A stretch of DNA of 64,000 nucleotides from Sulfurimonas sp. (lineage in GTDB: Bacteria; Campylobacterota; Campylobacteria; Campylobacterales; Sulfurimonadaceae): NCBI RefSeq assembly GCF_023229025.1, contig NZ_JALOAA010000001.1:83219-147218 (forward strand). Direction: 5' to 3'. The position numbers and the translations under genes were made by a program. Each line of letters begins with the position of its first letter. Positions within the stretch are counted from its first letter, which is position 1. Below are positions 45,073 to 52,467 of this stretch, one piece after another. A model generated the notes under the pieces. That model saw nothing but the letters and a program-made list of their open reading frames with translations. It was not told the DNA's origin and ran no database searches.

Positions 45073-46191
45073 TTGAAAATCATCCACTTTAGCGATACTC
45101 ATTTAGGTTTTAATGATTTGGATATTTTAAACGATGAGAACATTAACCAAAGAGAAGCAGATTTTTATGATGCTTTTTCTCAAGTTGTAGAGCAGATAAA
45201 AGAGATAGAACCAGATTTTATTATCCACACTGGCGACTTGTTTCACCGCTCAAGTCCCTCAAACCGTGCTATAACATTCGCACTTGAGCAGTTTAAGAGT
45301 ATAAATGAGTTAAACATCCCATTTATCCTAATAGCTGGAAACCACTCAACGCCCAGAACAAACCTATCTTCGCCGATTTTAAAGATATTTGAGGGCTTTA
45401 AAAACATATATGTATCTTACTCTCAAGAGTATAAAAAAGTGGAGTTCGAGAATGTAATATTTCACACCCTGCCCCATATGAATGATGAAACAAAAGCACT
45501 CTCTCAAATAGGGCTTTGCGAAGATAATATCCACAAAAGCAAAAAAAACATCATGATGATGCACTGCTCTGTTGGAGCAACTTATCTCATGTCGGAGTTT
45601 GGAGAGTGGGTTTACCCTGCAAATAAAGAGTATATATTTGAGATGATGGACTATGTTGCCCTTGGTCACTGGCACGGCTTTTCACAAGTTGGCAAACATA
45701 AAAATGTCTACTATAGCGGCTCAACAGAGAGAACAAGTCTAAACGATAAACGAAACTCAAAAGGGTTTATAGAGCTAACTTTAGATGATGCGCTACATGT
45801 AGAGTACAAGGAGATAAAAATCCGCCCTATTCTACTTAGGGAGATTGATTGTGAAGATTATGAAAACTCTGTTTTGCAACTTGATACAAGCGATATAAAA
45901 GATGCTCTTATAGAGGTAAAACTCTCTAACCTTACGGCTCTTCAATCCATAGATATTCAAAATAGGGATATAAAAAAACTCTTTGACAAAGCCTTGCATG
46001 TAAGCGTAAAAAGAGAGTTTAAAAAAGGTACAGATGAGAAGAGACTTGATGATGTTGAATCGCTCTCATTAGAGGAGTACTTTTTAGAGCATATTAAAGA
46101 TGAGAGCGAAGATAAAGAGTATGAGAGATTAAAAGACAAAGTTAAAGAGTTGTTCGCACAATATGAGGATTTATCGAATGATACTATCTAA
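45073..46191 (+). CDS. sbcD: SbcD/Mre11-type DNA repair exonuclease
   Basis: Nuclease subunit of the SbcCD complex that processes DNA ends and hairpins. 372 residues. Metallophosphoesterase motifs in order are FSDTHLGF, IHTGDLFH, LIAGNHST, MMHCSVGA and ALGHWHGF. The C-terminal part is charged and contacts SbcC. TTG start at 45073 with GAGGAAAAG upstream. It overlaps sbcC by 14 bases. Confidence 0.92.
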   Translation: MKIIHFSDTHLGFNDLDILNDENINQREADFYDAFSQVVEQIKEIEPDFIIHTGDLFHRSSPSNRAITFALEQFKSINELNIPFILIAGNHSTPRTNLSSPILKIFEGFKNIYVSYSQEYKKVEFENVIFHTLPHMNDETKALSQIGLCEDNIHKSKKNIMMMHCSVGATYLMSEFGEWVYPANKEYIFEMMDYVALGHWHGFSQVGKHKNVYYSGSTERTSLNDKRNSKGFIELTLDDALHVEYKEIKIRPILLREIDCEDYENSVLQLDTSDIKDALIEVKLSNLTALQSIDIQNRDIKKLFDKALHVSVKREFKKGTDEKRLDDVESLSLEEYFLEHIKDESEDKEYERLKDKVKELFAQYEDLSNDTI

Positions 46192-48547
46192 TATAAAACT
46201 ATATAACTTTAAAAAGTACACCTCAAAAACGATAGAGTTTGGCGAAGGTCTCATAGGCATTATCGGTAAAAACGGAAGCGGAAAATCTACCATCTTTGAA
46301 GCGATACTCTTTGCTCTCTACGGTGAGGCAAAGACAAGAGGAAACAAGGAGCTTTTACGAAATGCAAACGCAAATGAAAAAGAGACAGTTTCTGTAGAAC
46401 TTGAGTTTGAGTTTGAGGGCGTTTTGTACAAAATAATTAGAGAGTTTCGAGGCAAAGCCATGAGCGCTAATGCAAAATTTTATAAAAACGGCTCTCTTAC
46501 AACCAGCGGAGCAAAAGAGGTAACCGCTGCCATAGTAAAACTTACAAAGATGAGTAAAGATGCTTTTATGCATACCCTTTTTGCATCTCAAAAAGAGCTA
46601 ACAAGCCTGAGTTCTCTTAAAAATGAAGATAGAAAAAAGATGATAAGAAAGCTTTTAGGACTTGAGAAGATAGACTTTGTAGAAAAAGAGCTCCTTGAGA
46701 AAAGCAGAGAGCTAAAGAGAGAGATAGAAGCCTTTCGGGAGATACTTTTAGGCGAAGATGAGATAGGGCAAAAGCAGGAGCAGATAAAAGAGAGCGGCGC
46801 AGCCAAAGAGAATCTTGCAAAAGAGATGCTAAGTAAAACTCAAGAGCTTGAACATATAAAGAGCAGAGAGCAGAGCATAAAAAAGGAGCTTGAAGTTTTT
46901 GCTAAAACAAAAGAGCAGAAACAAAAACTCTTCTCAGAGCTAGAACTTCTAAAAAACTCCAAAAGCTTAGAGATTTTAAACCAAGTAAAACTAACAGCCG
47001 AGCTTCATCAACTAGAGGACAAAGAGGAGAAACTTAAAAAACTTCAGCCTCTAAAAGCAGAGTTCGTAGCACTTCAAGAGAAGCTAAAAGAGCAAGATAG
47101 GCTAAGAGAGTTACAGATAAAAAAAGAGGGAATTTTAAAAGAGCAAGTTCAGTTAAAACAGCAGTGGAAGAAGTCTAAAGCGGACATTGAGACGCTAGAG
47201 CGTGCATGTGAGGGGTATGATGAGTTTTTACTTAGTGCAAAAAAACTAGAGGCAGAGATAGCCCTACTCCAAGAGAGCATAAACGCAAAACAGAGCCAAG
47301 AGAGTGAACTAAAAGCCGAGATATCAAGTGAGCAAAAACAGATAGATATAACTAACCAAAAGATTGCAAAACTTCGTGAACTTGGAAGTGACTCCTCTTG
47401 TCCAACTTGTACAAGACCACTTTTAGAGGAGTATGACAATGTCATAAATTCGCTTGTCGGTACGGTTATTGAGACGCACCAAAAAAAGATAACCGAGCAT
47501 AAAGCACAACTACAAAATGTAGTAACTCAAAAAGCTGCACATGAAGCAGAAAAAAAACCAAAAGATAAAGAGTTCTCAGAGCTTACAAGCAACATAAAAA
47601 TAATACAGAGCAAGCTTCAAGATCTTAAAATTGCAAAAGAGCACTTCGTACATGTAGAGCAAAAAGGTATTAAAAACAAAGAGGAGCTAAAGGAGCTTGA
47701 GGCGCACAGTTACGATGAAAGGGCGCATCAGAACATTAAAGAGTCACTCTTAGCAATAGAACCGCAATACAAACAAGCCCTTAGCCTTGAGACTGAACTA
47801 AAAAGAGTTGTTCTTGTAAAGTCAGACCTGCTACATGTAAATAAAAAGATAGAGGAATTAAAAGCCCTAGCCACAAGCAAAGAAGCAGAGTTTAAACTTG
47901 TAATTTACGACGATGTAAAGCATAAAAATCAGCTTCAAGAGCATGAGAGCATACTTAAAACTATAGAGTCAAAAACAGCATCCCTAAATGAGATAAAAGT
48001 TCAAATCGCAAAGATTGAGGGCGAGATAAAAACTATACAAAATTCACTCCAAAACAACGAAATACAGCTAAAAAAAGTCCAAGCTAAAAAAGATGACTTA
48101 ATCGACTATGAGAAAATAAAAACGAGCCTTGCAGAGTTCAAAACCCGTCTAAACTCAAAAGTAGCCCCAAGGATATCAAGCATCGCCTCAGAGATGTACT
48201 CTCAAATAACCAAAGGCAAATACCAACACATAGAAGTAAGCAACGACTTTGATTTTTTTATCTACGACGAGGGTAAAAAGTACCCAATAGAGCGGTTTTC
48301 AGGCGGAGAGATAGACCTAGCAAACTTAGTCCTGCGCATAGCCATCTCAAAAACTCTAACAGAACTAAGCGGCGCAAGTTCCATTGGCTTCTTGGCATTT
48401 GATGAAGTCTTCGGAAGCCAAGACGAAAGCCGCCGCATGGAGATACTAGAGGCCTTTCACACCATAAAAGAGCAGTACAGACAGATATTTCTAATAAGCC
48501 ACGAGATGGAGATAAAAGAGATGTTTGAGCGGGTTGTGGAGTTGTGA
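46178..48547 (+). CDS. sbcC: SbcC/Rad50-type SMC ATPase
   Basis: ATPase partner of SbcD. 789 residues from the ATG at 46178 (GAGG nine bases upstream; an in-frame ATG at 46163 is less likely). Walker A is GIIGKNGSGKSTIFE and the two long coiled coils meet at a Zn-hook CPTC (in SSCPTCTRPLLEEYD). The ABC signature is ERFSGGEIDLANLVLRIA, Walker B SIGFLAFDEVFGSQDESRR and the end LISHEMEIKEMF. Shorter than E. coli SbcC, closer to phage and archaeal Rad50. Confidence 0.93.
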   Translation: MILSNIKLYNFKKYTSKTIEFGEGLIGIIGKNGSGKSTIFEAILFALYGEAKTRGNKELLRNANANEKETVSVELEFEFEGVLYKIIREFRGKAMSANAKFYKNGSLTTSGAKEVTAAIVKLTKMSKDAFMHTLFASQKELTSLSSLKNEDRKKMIRKLLGLEKIDFVEKELLEKSRELKREIEAFREILLGEDEIGQKQEQIKESGAAKENLAKEMLSKTQELEHIKSREQSIKKELEVFAKTKEQKQKLFSELELLKNSKSLEILNQVKLTAELHQLEDKEEKLKKLQPLKAEFVALQEKLKEQDRLRELQIKKEGILKEQVQLKQQWKKSKADIETLERACEGYDEFLLSAKKLEAEIALLQESINAKQSQESELKAEISSEQKQIDITNQKIAKLRELGSDSSCPTCTRPLLEEYDNVINSLVGTVIETHQKKITEHKAQLQNVVTQKAAHEAEKKPKDKEFSELTSNIKIIQSKLQDLKIAKEHFVHVEQKGIKNKEELKELEAHSYDERAHQNIKESLLAIEPQYKQALSLETELKRVVLVKSDLLHVNKKIEELKALATSKEAEFKLVIYDDVKHKNQLQEHESILKTIESKTASLNEIKVQIAKIEGEIKTIQNSLQNNEIQLKKVQAKKDDLIDYEKIKTSLAEFKTRLNSKVAPRISSIASEMYSQITKGKYQHIEVSNDFDFFIYDEGKKYPIERFSGGEIDLANLVLRIAISKTLTELSGASSIGFLAFDEVFGSQDESRRMEILEAFHTIKEQYRQIFLISHEMEIKEMFERVVEL

Positions 48548-48594
48548 AAATGCTAAGTTGTCATAAATAAAAAGTATTCAATAGGATTGTTAAA

Positions 48595-49356
48595 ATGGAA
48601 GATACAGATAAACTTAAAAAAGCCCAATTGTCCCTTGGTGAACCGTTTGCTTTAGAGTTCTCAGAATATACAAGAAAAGTCAGAAATAATTTGATGTTTT
48701 TAAGTATATTATCAATAGTGTTGATAACTAATAATTTAGAGTTAACATCAGATTCATCCCTTCTAGGATTAAAACTAAATACATTTAGTATGGATATTAT
48801 TTATAAGTTAATATTTTTATTAACTACTTATTTTCTAATACATTTTATATGGCTAGCATGGGACTATTTTATTAAATGGAAGCTAAGACTAACTGGTTCA
48901 AATATACCGTATGAAGGCGGATTTGCAGATAAAGTGGCAGACAATAAAAGTGATATCTCGCAAACAACATTATATTCATGGTGGCTAAGTAAAATTCAGG
49001 TTAAAGACAACGAGCAAAAAAATATAAACTTTATTATAGAGAAACTTGGTTCAGGCTCCATAAATACAAAATTAGAACATCTAGATAATTCTCAAGATAA
49101 AAATTTAATAATTAGAGAAATACAAACGCTCAATAGAAACGTTCAAAACTTAAATAGTAGTTTTGACAAATACCACTCTATACTGTCAGACATCAGGATA
49201 CCTGCTTCTCTAGAGCGCTTTGACAAATGGTTTCAGTATATGAAGAGAAGTCAAAGTTTACGTTGGATTACAATTGAATTACTTATGCCTATACTACTTG
49301 GGATTAGCGCTTTGTGGATACTATTTGCAAAGCTTTATTCATACCCAACTCTGTGA
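48595..49356 (+). CDS. Hypothetical membrane protein
   Basis: A 253-residue protein with three predicted membrane helices: about 33-50, about 68-90 (IYKLIFLLTTYFLIHFIWLAWDY) and about 225-245 (ELLMPILLGISALWILFAKLY). A charged cytoplasmic or periplasmic segment lies between the second and third. No family is recognised. It opens an accessory-looking stretch after sbcC. Start ATG at 48595, with no strong Shine-Dalgarno. Confidence 0.65.
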   Translation: MEDTDKLKKAQLSLGEPFALEFSEYTRKVRNNLMFLSILSIVLITNNLELTSDSSLLGLKLNTFSMDIIYKLIFLLTTYFLIHFIWLAWDYFIKWKLRLTGSNIPYEGGFADKVADNKSDISQTTLYSWWLSKIQVKDNEQKNINFIIEKLGSGSINTKLEHLDNSQDKNLIIREIQTLNRNVQNLNSSFDKYHSILSDIRIPASLERFDKWFQYMKRSQSLRWITIELLMPILLGISALWILFAKLYSYPTL

Positions 49357-49533
49357 ATGAATCTCCATCACTAAAAAACAATCCAAATAAAATCCACATG
49401 TCACATCGGTGTTAATTTACGACTAGTTAAAAAATATTTCAAATTGCCATATTTTTAAACAAGCTTTCTATTTTTTAATACACTAAAGCATATTTTTTTA
49501 ATAGGAAAAATTATGCATAAATCTACATGTAAA

Positions 49534-49564
49534 TTGACAAAAGTTAACTTATATGTTAACATAT
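49534..49564 (+). promoter_or_regulatory. Promoter and double palindrome (operator) of the toxin-antitoxin pair
   Basis: TTGACA at 49534-49539, then AAGTTAACTT (49541-49550, perfect 10-bp palindrome) and ATATGTTAACATAT (49551-49564, perfect 14-bp palindrome). A -10-like TAACAT lies at 49557-49562, 17 bases after the -35. The toxin ATG is at 49569, so the transcript could begin at or near the start codon. The palindromes are the expected kind of site for autorepression by the HTH antitoxin. Confidence 0.6.
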
Positions 49565-49568
49565 TGCT

Positions 49569-49931
49569 ATGAAAGAGGTCATCTTTTACAGACTCAAATC
49601 AGGCAAAAGCCCGATTGAAGAGTTTTTAGACACTCTTTCTTCAAAAGAGGCTCAAAAGGTTATTTGGGTATTGCAGTTATTGGAAGAAGCGAACACAGTA
49701 TCTACTAAATTCTATAAATACCTGAGTAGTTCAGACGGCATTGTTGAGGTAAGAATTCAACATGGAACAAATCATATAAGATTGCTTGGTTTTGAACATA
49801 ACGGAACTTTCGTTGTACTCACAAACGCTTTTAGAAAAAAAGACCAAAAAGTTCCAAAACATGAGATTGTTTTGGCACAAAAGAGAAAAAAGGAATATTT
49901 AAACAATGAGCGACTTAAAAAAATACATTGA
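49569..49931 (+). CDS. RelE/HigB-type toxin, phage Gp49-like family
   Basis: A 120-residue basic protein of the RelE/ParE superfamily, Gp49-like branch (KEVIFYRLKSGKSPIEEFLDTL, then EVRIQHGTNHIRLLGF and FVVLTNAFRKKDQKVPKHEI). Such toxins cleave ribosome-bound mRNA. The YR, R and FxKK features expected of active members are present. No Shine-Dalgarno is visible before the ATG. It overlaps the antitoxin gene by 26 bases; toxin-first order is typical of higBA. Confidence 0.88.
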   Translation: MKEVIFYRLKSGKSPIEEFLDTLSSKEAQKVIWVLQLLEEANTVSTKFYKYLSSSDGIVEVRIQHGTNHIRLLGFEHNGTFVVLTNAFRKKDQKVPKHEIVLAQKRKKEYLNNERLKKIH

Positions 49932-50181
49932 TAAAAGAAAAAAGAATGATGTTGCTTTTGCAAAAGATTTTGAGTCTGGATACGAAGAGTTTAAGATAGG
50001 CGAGATGCTAAAGCAGGCTAGAGTCGAAGTCGGGCTTACGCAAGAGGAGATAGCGCAGAGACTCCACACAAAGAAGTCCGCTATTTCGAGGATAGAAAAC
50101 CATGCACAGGACATTAAACTCTCGACTCTTCAAAACTTTGCACATATCCTCGGCAAAGAGTTGAAAGTGGAACTTATATAA
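49906..50181 (+). CDS. HTH (XRE/HigA-type) antitoxin
   Basis: A 91-residue partner of the toxin. The C-terminal helix-turn-helix is at about 30-85 (LKQARVEVGLTQEEIAQRL, KKSAISRIENHAQDIKLSTL), with a helical N-terminus that probably wraps the toxin. It should neutralise the toxin and repress the operon at the palindromes upstream of 49569. Confidence 0.9.
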   Translation: MSDLKKYIDKRKKNDVAFAKDFESGYEEFKIGEMLKQARVEVGLTQEEIAQRLHTKKSAISRIENHAQDIKLSTLQNFAHILGKELKVELI

Positions 50182-50214
50182 TCCCCTATTTGAAAGTAAT
50201 GAAGAACAAATAAA

Positions 50215-50739
50215 ATGAAAAACATAAACCTAAAGATAGCAGATATAACACAAGAAGATGTATGCGCAGTGGTCAATGCGGCGAACAGCTCACTTCTTGG
50301 CGGCGGCGGTGTGGATGGTGCATTGCACCGTGCAGGCGGGGTGCAGATACTTAGTGAGTGTAAGAAGCTAAGAGCATCCACATATCCAGATGGATTGCCT
50401 ACAGGAGAAGCCGTTGCAACAACTGCGGGAGAGATGAAGGCAAAATATGTTATCCACACCGTCGGCCCTGTTTATTCATCATGTGGCAATCACTGCGAAG
50501 AGCTTCTCGCAAACTGCTATATAAACTCACTAAAAATTGCAAAAGAGCTAAAATGCCAAGCTGTCTCATTTCCTGCCATCTCTACCGGTATTTACGGTTA
50601 TCCAAAATATGAGGCGGCTAAAGTTGCCTACAAGAGCGTAAAATCTTTTTTAAAAACTGATGAGAGCATGGAAGTAAACTTTGTTTTTTCTTCACAAGAA
50701 AGCTACGATATCTTTGCAGATGCTATAAAAGAGCTTTAG
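50215..50739 (+). CDS. Macrodomain protein (ADP-ribose/O-acetyl-ADP-ribose hydrolase, YmdB-like)
   Basis: A 174-residue stand-alone macrodomain. The ADP-ribose loop is CAVVNAANSSLLGGGGVDGALHRAGG (about 17-42, catalytic-region Asn and Asp present), then GEAVATTAGEMKAKYVIHTVGP and the second loop AVSFPAISTGIYGYP. It could remove ADP-ribose from proteins or act on O-acetyl-ADP-ribose, and YmdB also binds RNase III. It starts 33 bases after the antitoxin and may share its transcript. Confidence 0.92.
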   Translation: MKNINLKIADITQEDVCAVVNAANSSLLGGGGVDGALHRAGGVQILSECKKLRASTYPDGLPTGEAVATTAGEMKAKYVIHTVGPVYSSCGNHCEELLANCYINSLKIAKELKCQAVSFPAISTGIYGYPKYEAAKVAYKSVKSFLKTDESMEVNFVFSSQESYDIFADAIKEL

Positions 50740-50798
50740 TAAAGTATATCAAAGAGGCTAACAAGTATAATTATAAATATTTTCATAGGATTCTACAA

Positions 50799-51191
50799 AT
50801 GAGCATATTTGCCCTACAGTCAGAAGCAGGCGGTTTTTTAGACGAAGGTTTAAAACGCTTCAATAAAGAGTTTGATGACTGGTGTATTCAGTTTGACAAC
50901 TATGAAGACGCCAATCTTATGAGACAAAATCTTGGTAAAAAAATAGTTGCAGAGGTTGTAGAGATTACACCTCTCAGCTACCCAAAATATTTTTTTCATA
51001 CTCTTCAAGGTGTTATCCATGCAACAAGACAGATTGATGATAAAATCATCTGCATTGTTGAACCCTATATGGGTTCAAACTTTCGTATCGCGGTGTGTGA
51101 CTTAACTACAAAAAAAGTGACTATTACAAAGAGCAGCTATAAAAATGTCTTAAGCGTAGAGGGTGCATTTGCACATTTTGAATTGAAATGA
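50799..51191 (+). CDS. Hypothetical protein
   Basis: A 130-residue soluble protein (EGLKRFNKEFDDWCIQFDN, HTLQGVIHATRQIDDKIICIVEP). Mixed alpha/beta with two Cys and no signal peptide. No family recognised. It lies 59 bases after the macrodomain gene and just before the broken Mut7-C gene. Confidence 0.65.
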   Translation: MSIFALQSEAGGFLDEGLKRFNKEFDDWCIQFDNYEDANLMRQNLGKKIVAEVVEITPLSYPKYFFHTLQGVIHATRQIDDKIICIVEPYMGSNFRIAVCDLTTKKVTITKSSYKNVLSVEGAFAHFELK

Positions 51192-51207
51192 AGCACAAAC
51201 GACGAAC

Positions 51208-51330
51208 ATGAAATTCATAGCCGACTGCCATTTAGGAAAGATAACCCCAAATATCTGCGCATATTTGGATTTGACACACTTTACTTTTAGAGCATTGACG
51301 ATGACAACATCAAAAAGAATTTGCCCCAGC
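51208..51330 (+). pseudogene. Remnant of a Mut7-C RNase-domain protein (frameshift and stop)
   Basis: The 5' piece reads MKFIADCHLGK (51208-51240). After a frame change, the continuation KYLRIFGFDTLYF (51249-51287) is interrupted by TAG at 51288 and followed in the same frame by SIDDDNIKKN. Together these match the start of the Mut7-C/DUF82 RNase domain (DxxLGKLAKYLRILGFDT pattern). A one-base loss or two-base gain near the CCCC at 51245-51248 explains the shift. The rest of the domain is not recognisable. This fills most of the 322-base gap before the cold-shock gene. Confidence 0.7.
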
Positions 51331-51428
51331 TATATACATTTACCTTTTATTCAGTTATACTACCCTCAATAAAAGATGATTCGAGTTACATCTTTAGTCT
51401 GTTTTACATTGATGACCTAGTTATACAG

Positions 51429-51434
51429 TATAAT
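51429..51434 (+). promoter_or_regulatory. -10 box (TATAAT) for the cold-shock gene
   Basis: Perfect TATAAT 79 bases before the csp ATG, with a weak TTTACA/TTGATG region upstream. It predicts a 5' leader of about 73 bases, long as in other csp mRNAs. Confidence 0.5.
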
Positions 51435-51472
51435 CCGTTACTAAAAGAAAAGCTTCATATTAGATTTTAGAC

Positions 51473-51490
51473 CATCTCAGCAATGAGATG
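51473..51490 (+). promoter_or_regulatory. GNRA-capped hairpin in the csp 5' leader
   Basis: CATCTCA and TGAGATG form a perfect 7-bp stem closed by a GCAA (GNRA) tetraloop, 23 bases before the csp start codon and downstream of the predicted transcription start. It may affect mRNA stability or cold-dependent translation. Role is inferred from position only. Confidence 0.5.
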
Positions 51491-51513
51491 TATTCAAACA
51501 CAAAGGTATTACA

Positions 51514-51732
51514 ATGGCAGCATTAGTAAACGGAACTGTTAAATGGTTCAACGGCGAAAAAGGTTTCGGATTTATCGAACAAGAAGATGGCGGTAAGGAT
51601 GTATTCGTACACTTTCGTCAAATTAACAACTCAGGTCATGGTCGCGTATCATTGGACGAAGGTCAAAAGGTAACTTTTGAAATCGGTCAAGGCGAAAAAG
51701 GCCCTCAAGCAGAAAACGTTACAGGTCTGTAA
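51514..51732 (+). CDS. Cold-shock protein (CspA family)
   Basis: A 72-residue single-strand nucleic-acid-binding chaperone. Canonical NGTVKWFNGEKGFGFIEQE with RNP1 (KGFGFIEQ), RNP2 (DVFVHF) and VTFEIGQGEKGPQAENV. One cold-shock domain only. Monocistronic: own -10 box, long leader and a hairpin after the stop. Confidence 0.96.
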   Translation: MAALVNGTVKWFNGEKGFGFIEQEDGGKDVFVHFRQINNSGHGRVSLDEGQKVTFEIGQGEKGPQAENVTGL

Positions 51733-51740
51733 TTTTTCTA

Positions 51741-51761
51741 GAGCGGATATTTTATCCGCTC
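51741..51761 (+). terminator. Hairpin after the cold-shock gene
   Basis: A 9-bp perfect inverted repeat (GAGCGGATA / TATCCGCTC) with a 3-base loop, nine bases after the stop. No strong T-run follows, so it may act as mRNA end stabiliser as well as terminator. Confidence 0.6.
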
Positions 51762-51885
51762 ACAACATTCTCATTAATTTCTTTCAATAACTTTACTAAA
51801 TTTATATATAATTTCCTTACTGCAAAATTCAAAAAAAACAATACAATTCTAATACAATATTATTAATTAAAACAAGAGGTCAATC

Positions 51886-52098
51886 ATGTATAAAATAATC
51901 AAAGAACATCCTACAAAAGAGCAGATATCTAAGTTTAACATGAAGGTAGCACAAGGAGATGACTATGTAGATTATGTTATCGATTTAAGTGCTCTATCTA
52001 AGAGTCAAAAATCAGAACTTTGCGCTTTATACAATCTTAGCTCAACAGAAGTCGATGAAAAAGAGAAACTAAAGCTTACTGTATCTTCCTCAGTATAA
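51886..52098 (+). CDS. Small hypothetical protein
   Basis: A 70-residue acidic soluble protein (KEHPTKEQISKFNMKVAQGDDYVDYVIDLSALSKSQKSELC shown here in part: DYVDYVIDLSALSKSQK). Strong AAGAGGT before the ATG supports translation. No family recognised. Isolated between csp and the CDGSH gene. Confidence 0.6.
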   Translation: MYKIIKEHPTKEQISKFNMKVAQGDDYVDYVIDLSALSKSQKSELCALYNLSSTEVDEKEKLKLTVSSSV

Positions 52099-52117
52099 TC
52101 TTTTTTTATCTAGCAAC

Positions 52118-52147
52118 TTGACATTACGGTTAAATCATCACTATAAT
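52118..52147 (+). promoter_or_regulatory. Consensus sigma-70 promoter of the CDGSH gene
   Basis: TTGACA at 52118-52123 and TATAAT at 52142-52147 with an 18-base spacer, the closest match to full consensus in the window. Two near-copies of GGTTAAATCA (at 52128 and 52148, about 20 bases apart) flank the -10 box and could bind a regulator on one face of the helix. Confidence 0.6.
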
Positions 52148-52172
52148 GGTTAAAATCAACAAAGGAGAAGAT

Positions 52173-52448
52173 ATGTGTAAAGATGCAATCGTATTTCGCA
52201 ATAGTCCGGAAGCTGTTACTCTTGAAGCTGGAGTAGCATACATGATTTGTACATGTGGAAGATCAAAAGGCGGTGTTTTTTGTGACGGAAGTCATGAAGG
52301 GACCCAGTGTCTGCCTAAAGAAGTAAGTGTTGAAAAAACAAAACAGTACCATATCTGCATGTGTAAAACAAGCGGTAATTTTCCTTTTTGTGACGGCACC
52401 CATAGTATATACAGCGATGACGAGGTAGGCAAAGCAGTTAAGAGCTAA
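52173..52448 (+). CDS. Double CDGSH iron-sulfur protein
   Basis: A 91-residue protein with two CDGSH [2Fe-2S] motifs: CTCGRSKGGVFCDGSH and CMCKTSGNFPFCDGTH, each with three Cys and one His. Role is probably redox sensing or Fe-S transfer, and bacterial CDGSH proteins are poorly characterised. An in-frame ATG at 52146 overlaps the -10 box, so the start is the ATG at 52173, which follows AAAGGAGAAG. Confidence 0.9.
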   Translation: MCKDAIVFRNSPEAVTLEAGVAYMICTCGRSKGGVFCDGSHEGTQCLPKEVSVEKTKQYHICMCKTSGNFPFCDGTHSIYSDDEVGKAVKS

Positions 52449-52467
52449 GTCGAAGCAGCCTTTTTGG

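Noticed and set aside
44710..45102. 130-codon reverse open frame over the glmU end and sbcD start
   Set aside because: Covers the conserved glmU C-terminus and has no protein-like features.
45379..45675. 98-codon reverse open frame inside sbcD
   Set aside because: Shadow frame; the sbcD motifs occupy the other strand.
49541..49564. NssR/CRP-type TTAAC-N4-GTTAA site before the toxin
   Set aside because: The spacing is six bases, not four. The two separate palindromes fit an antitoxin operator better.
52146..52172. Longer N-terminus for the CDGSH protein
   Set aside because: This ATG lies within the -10 box, before the expected transcription start.
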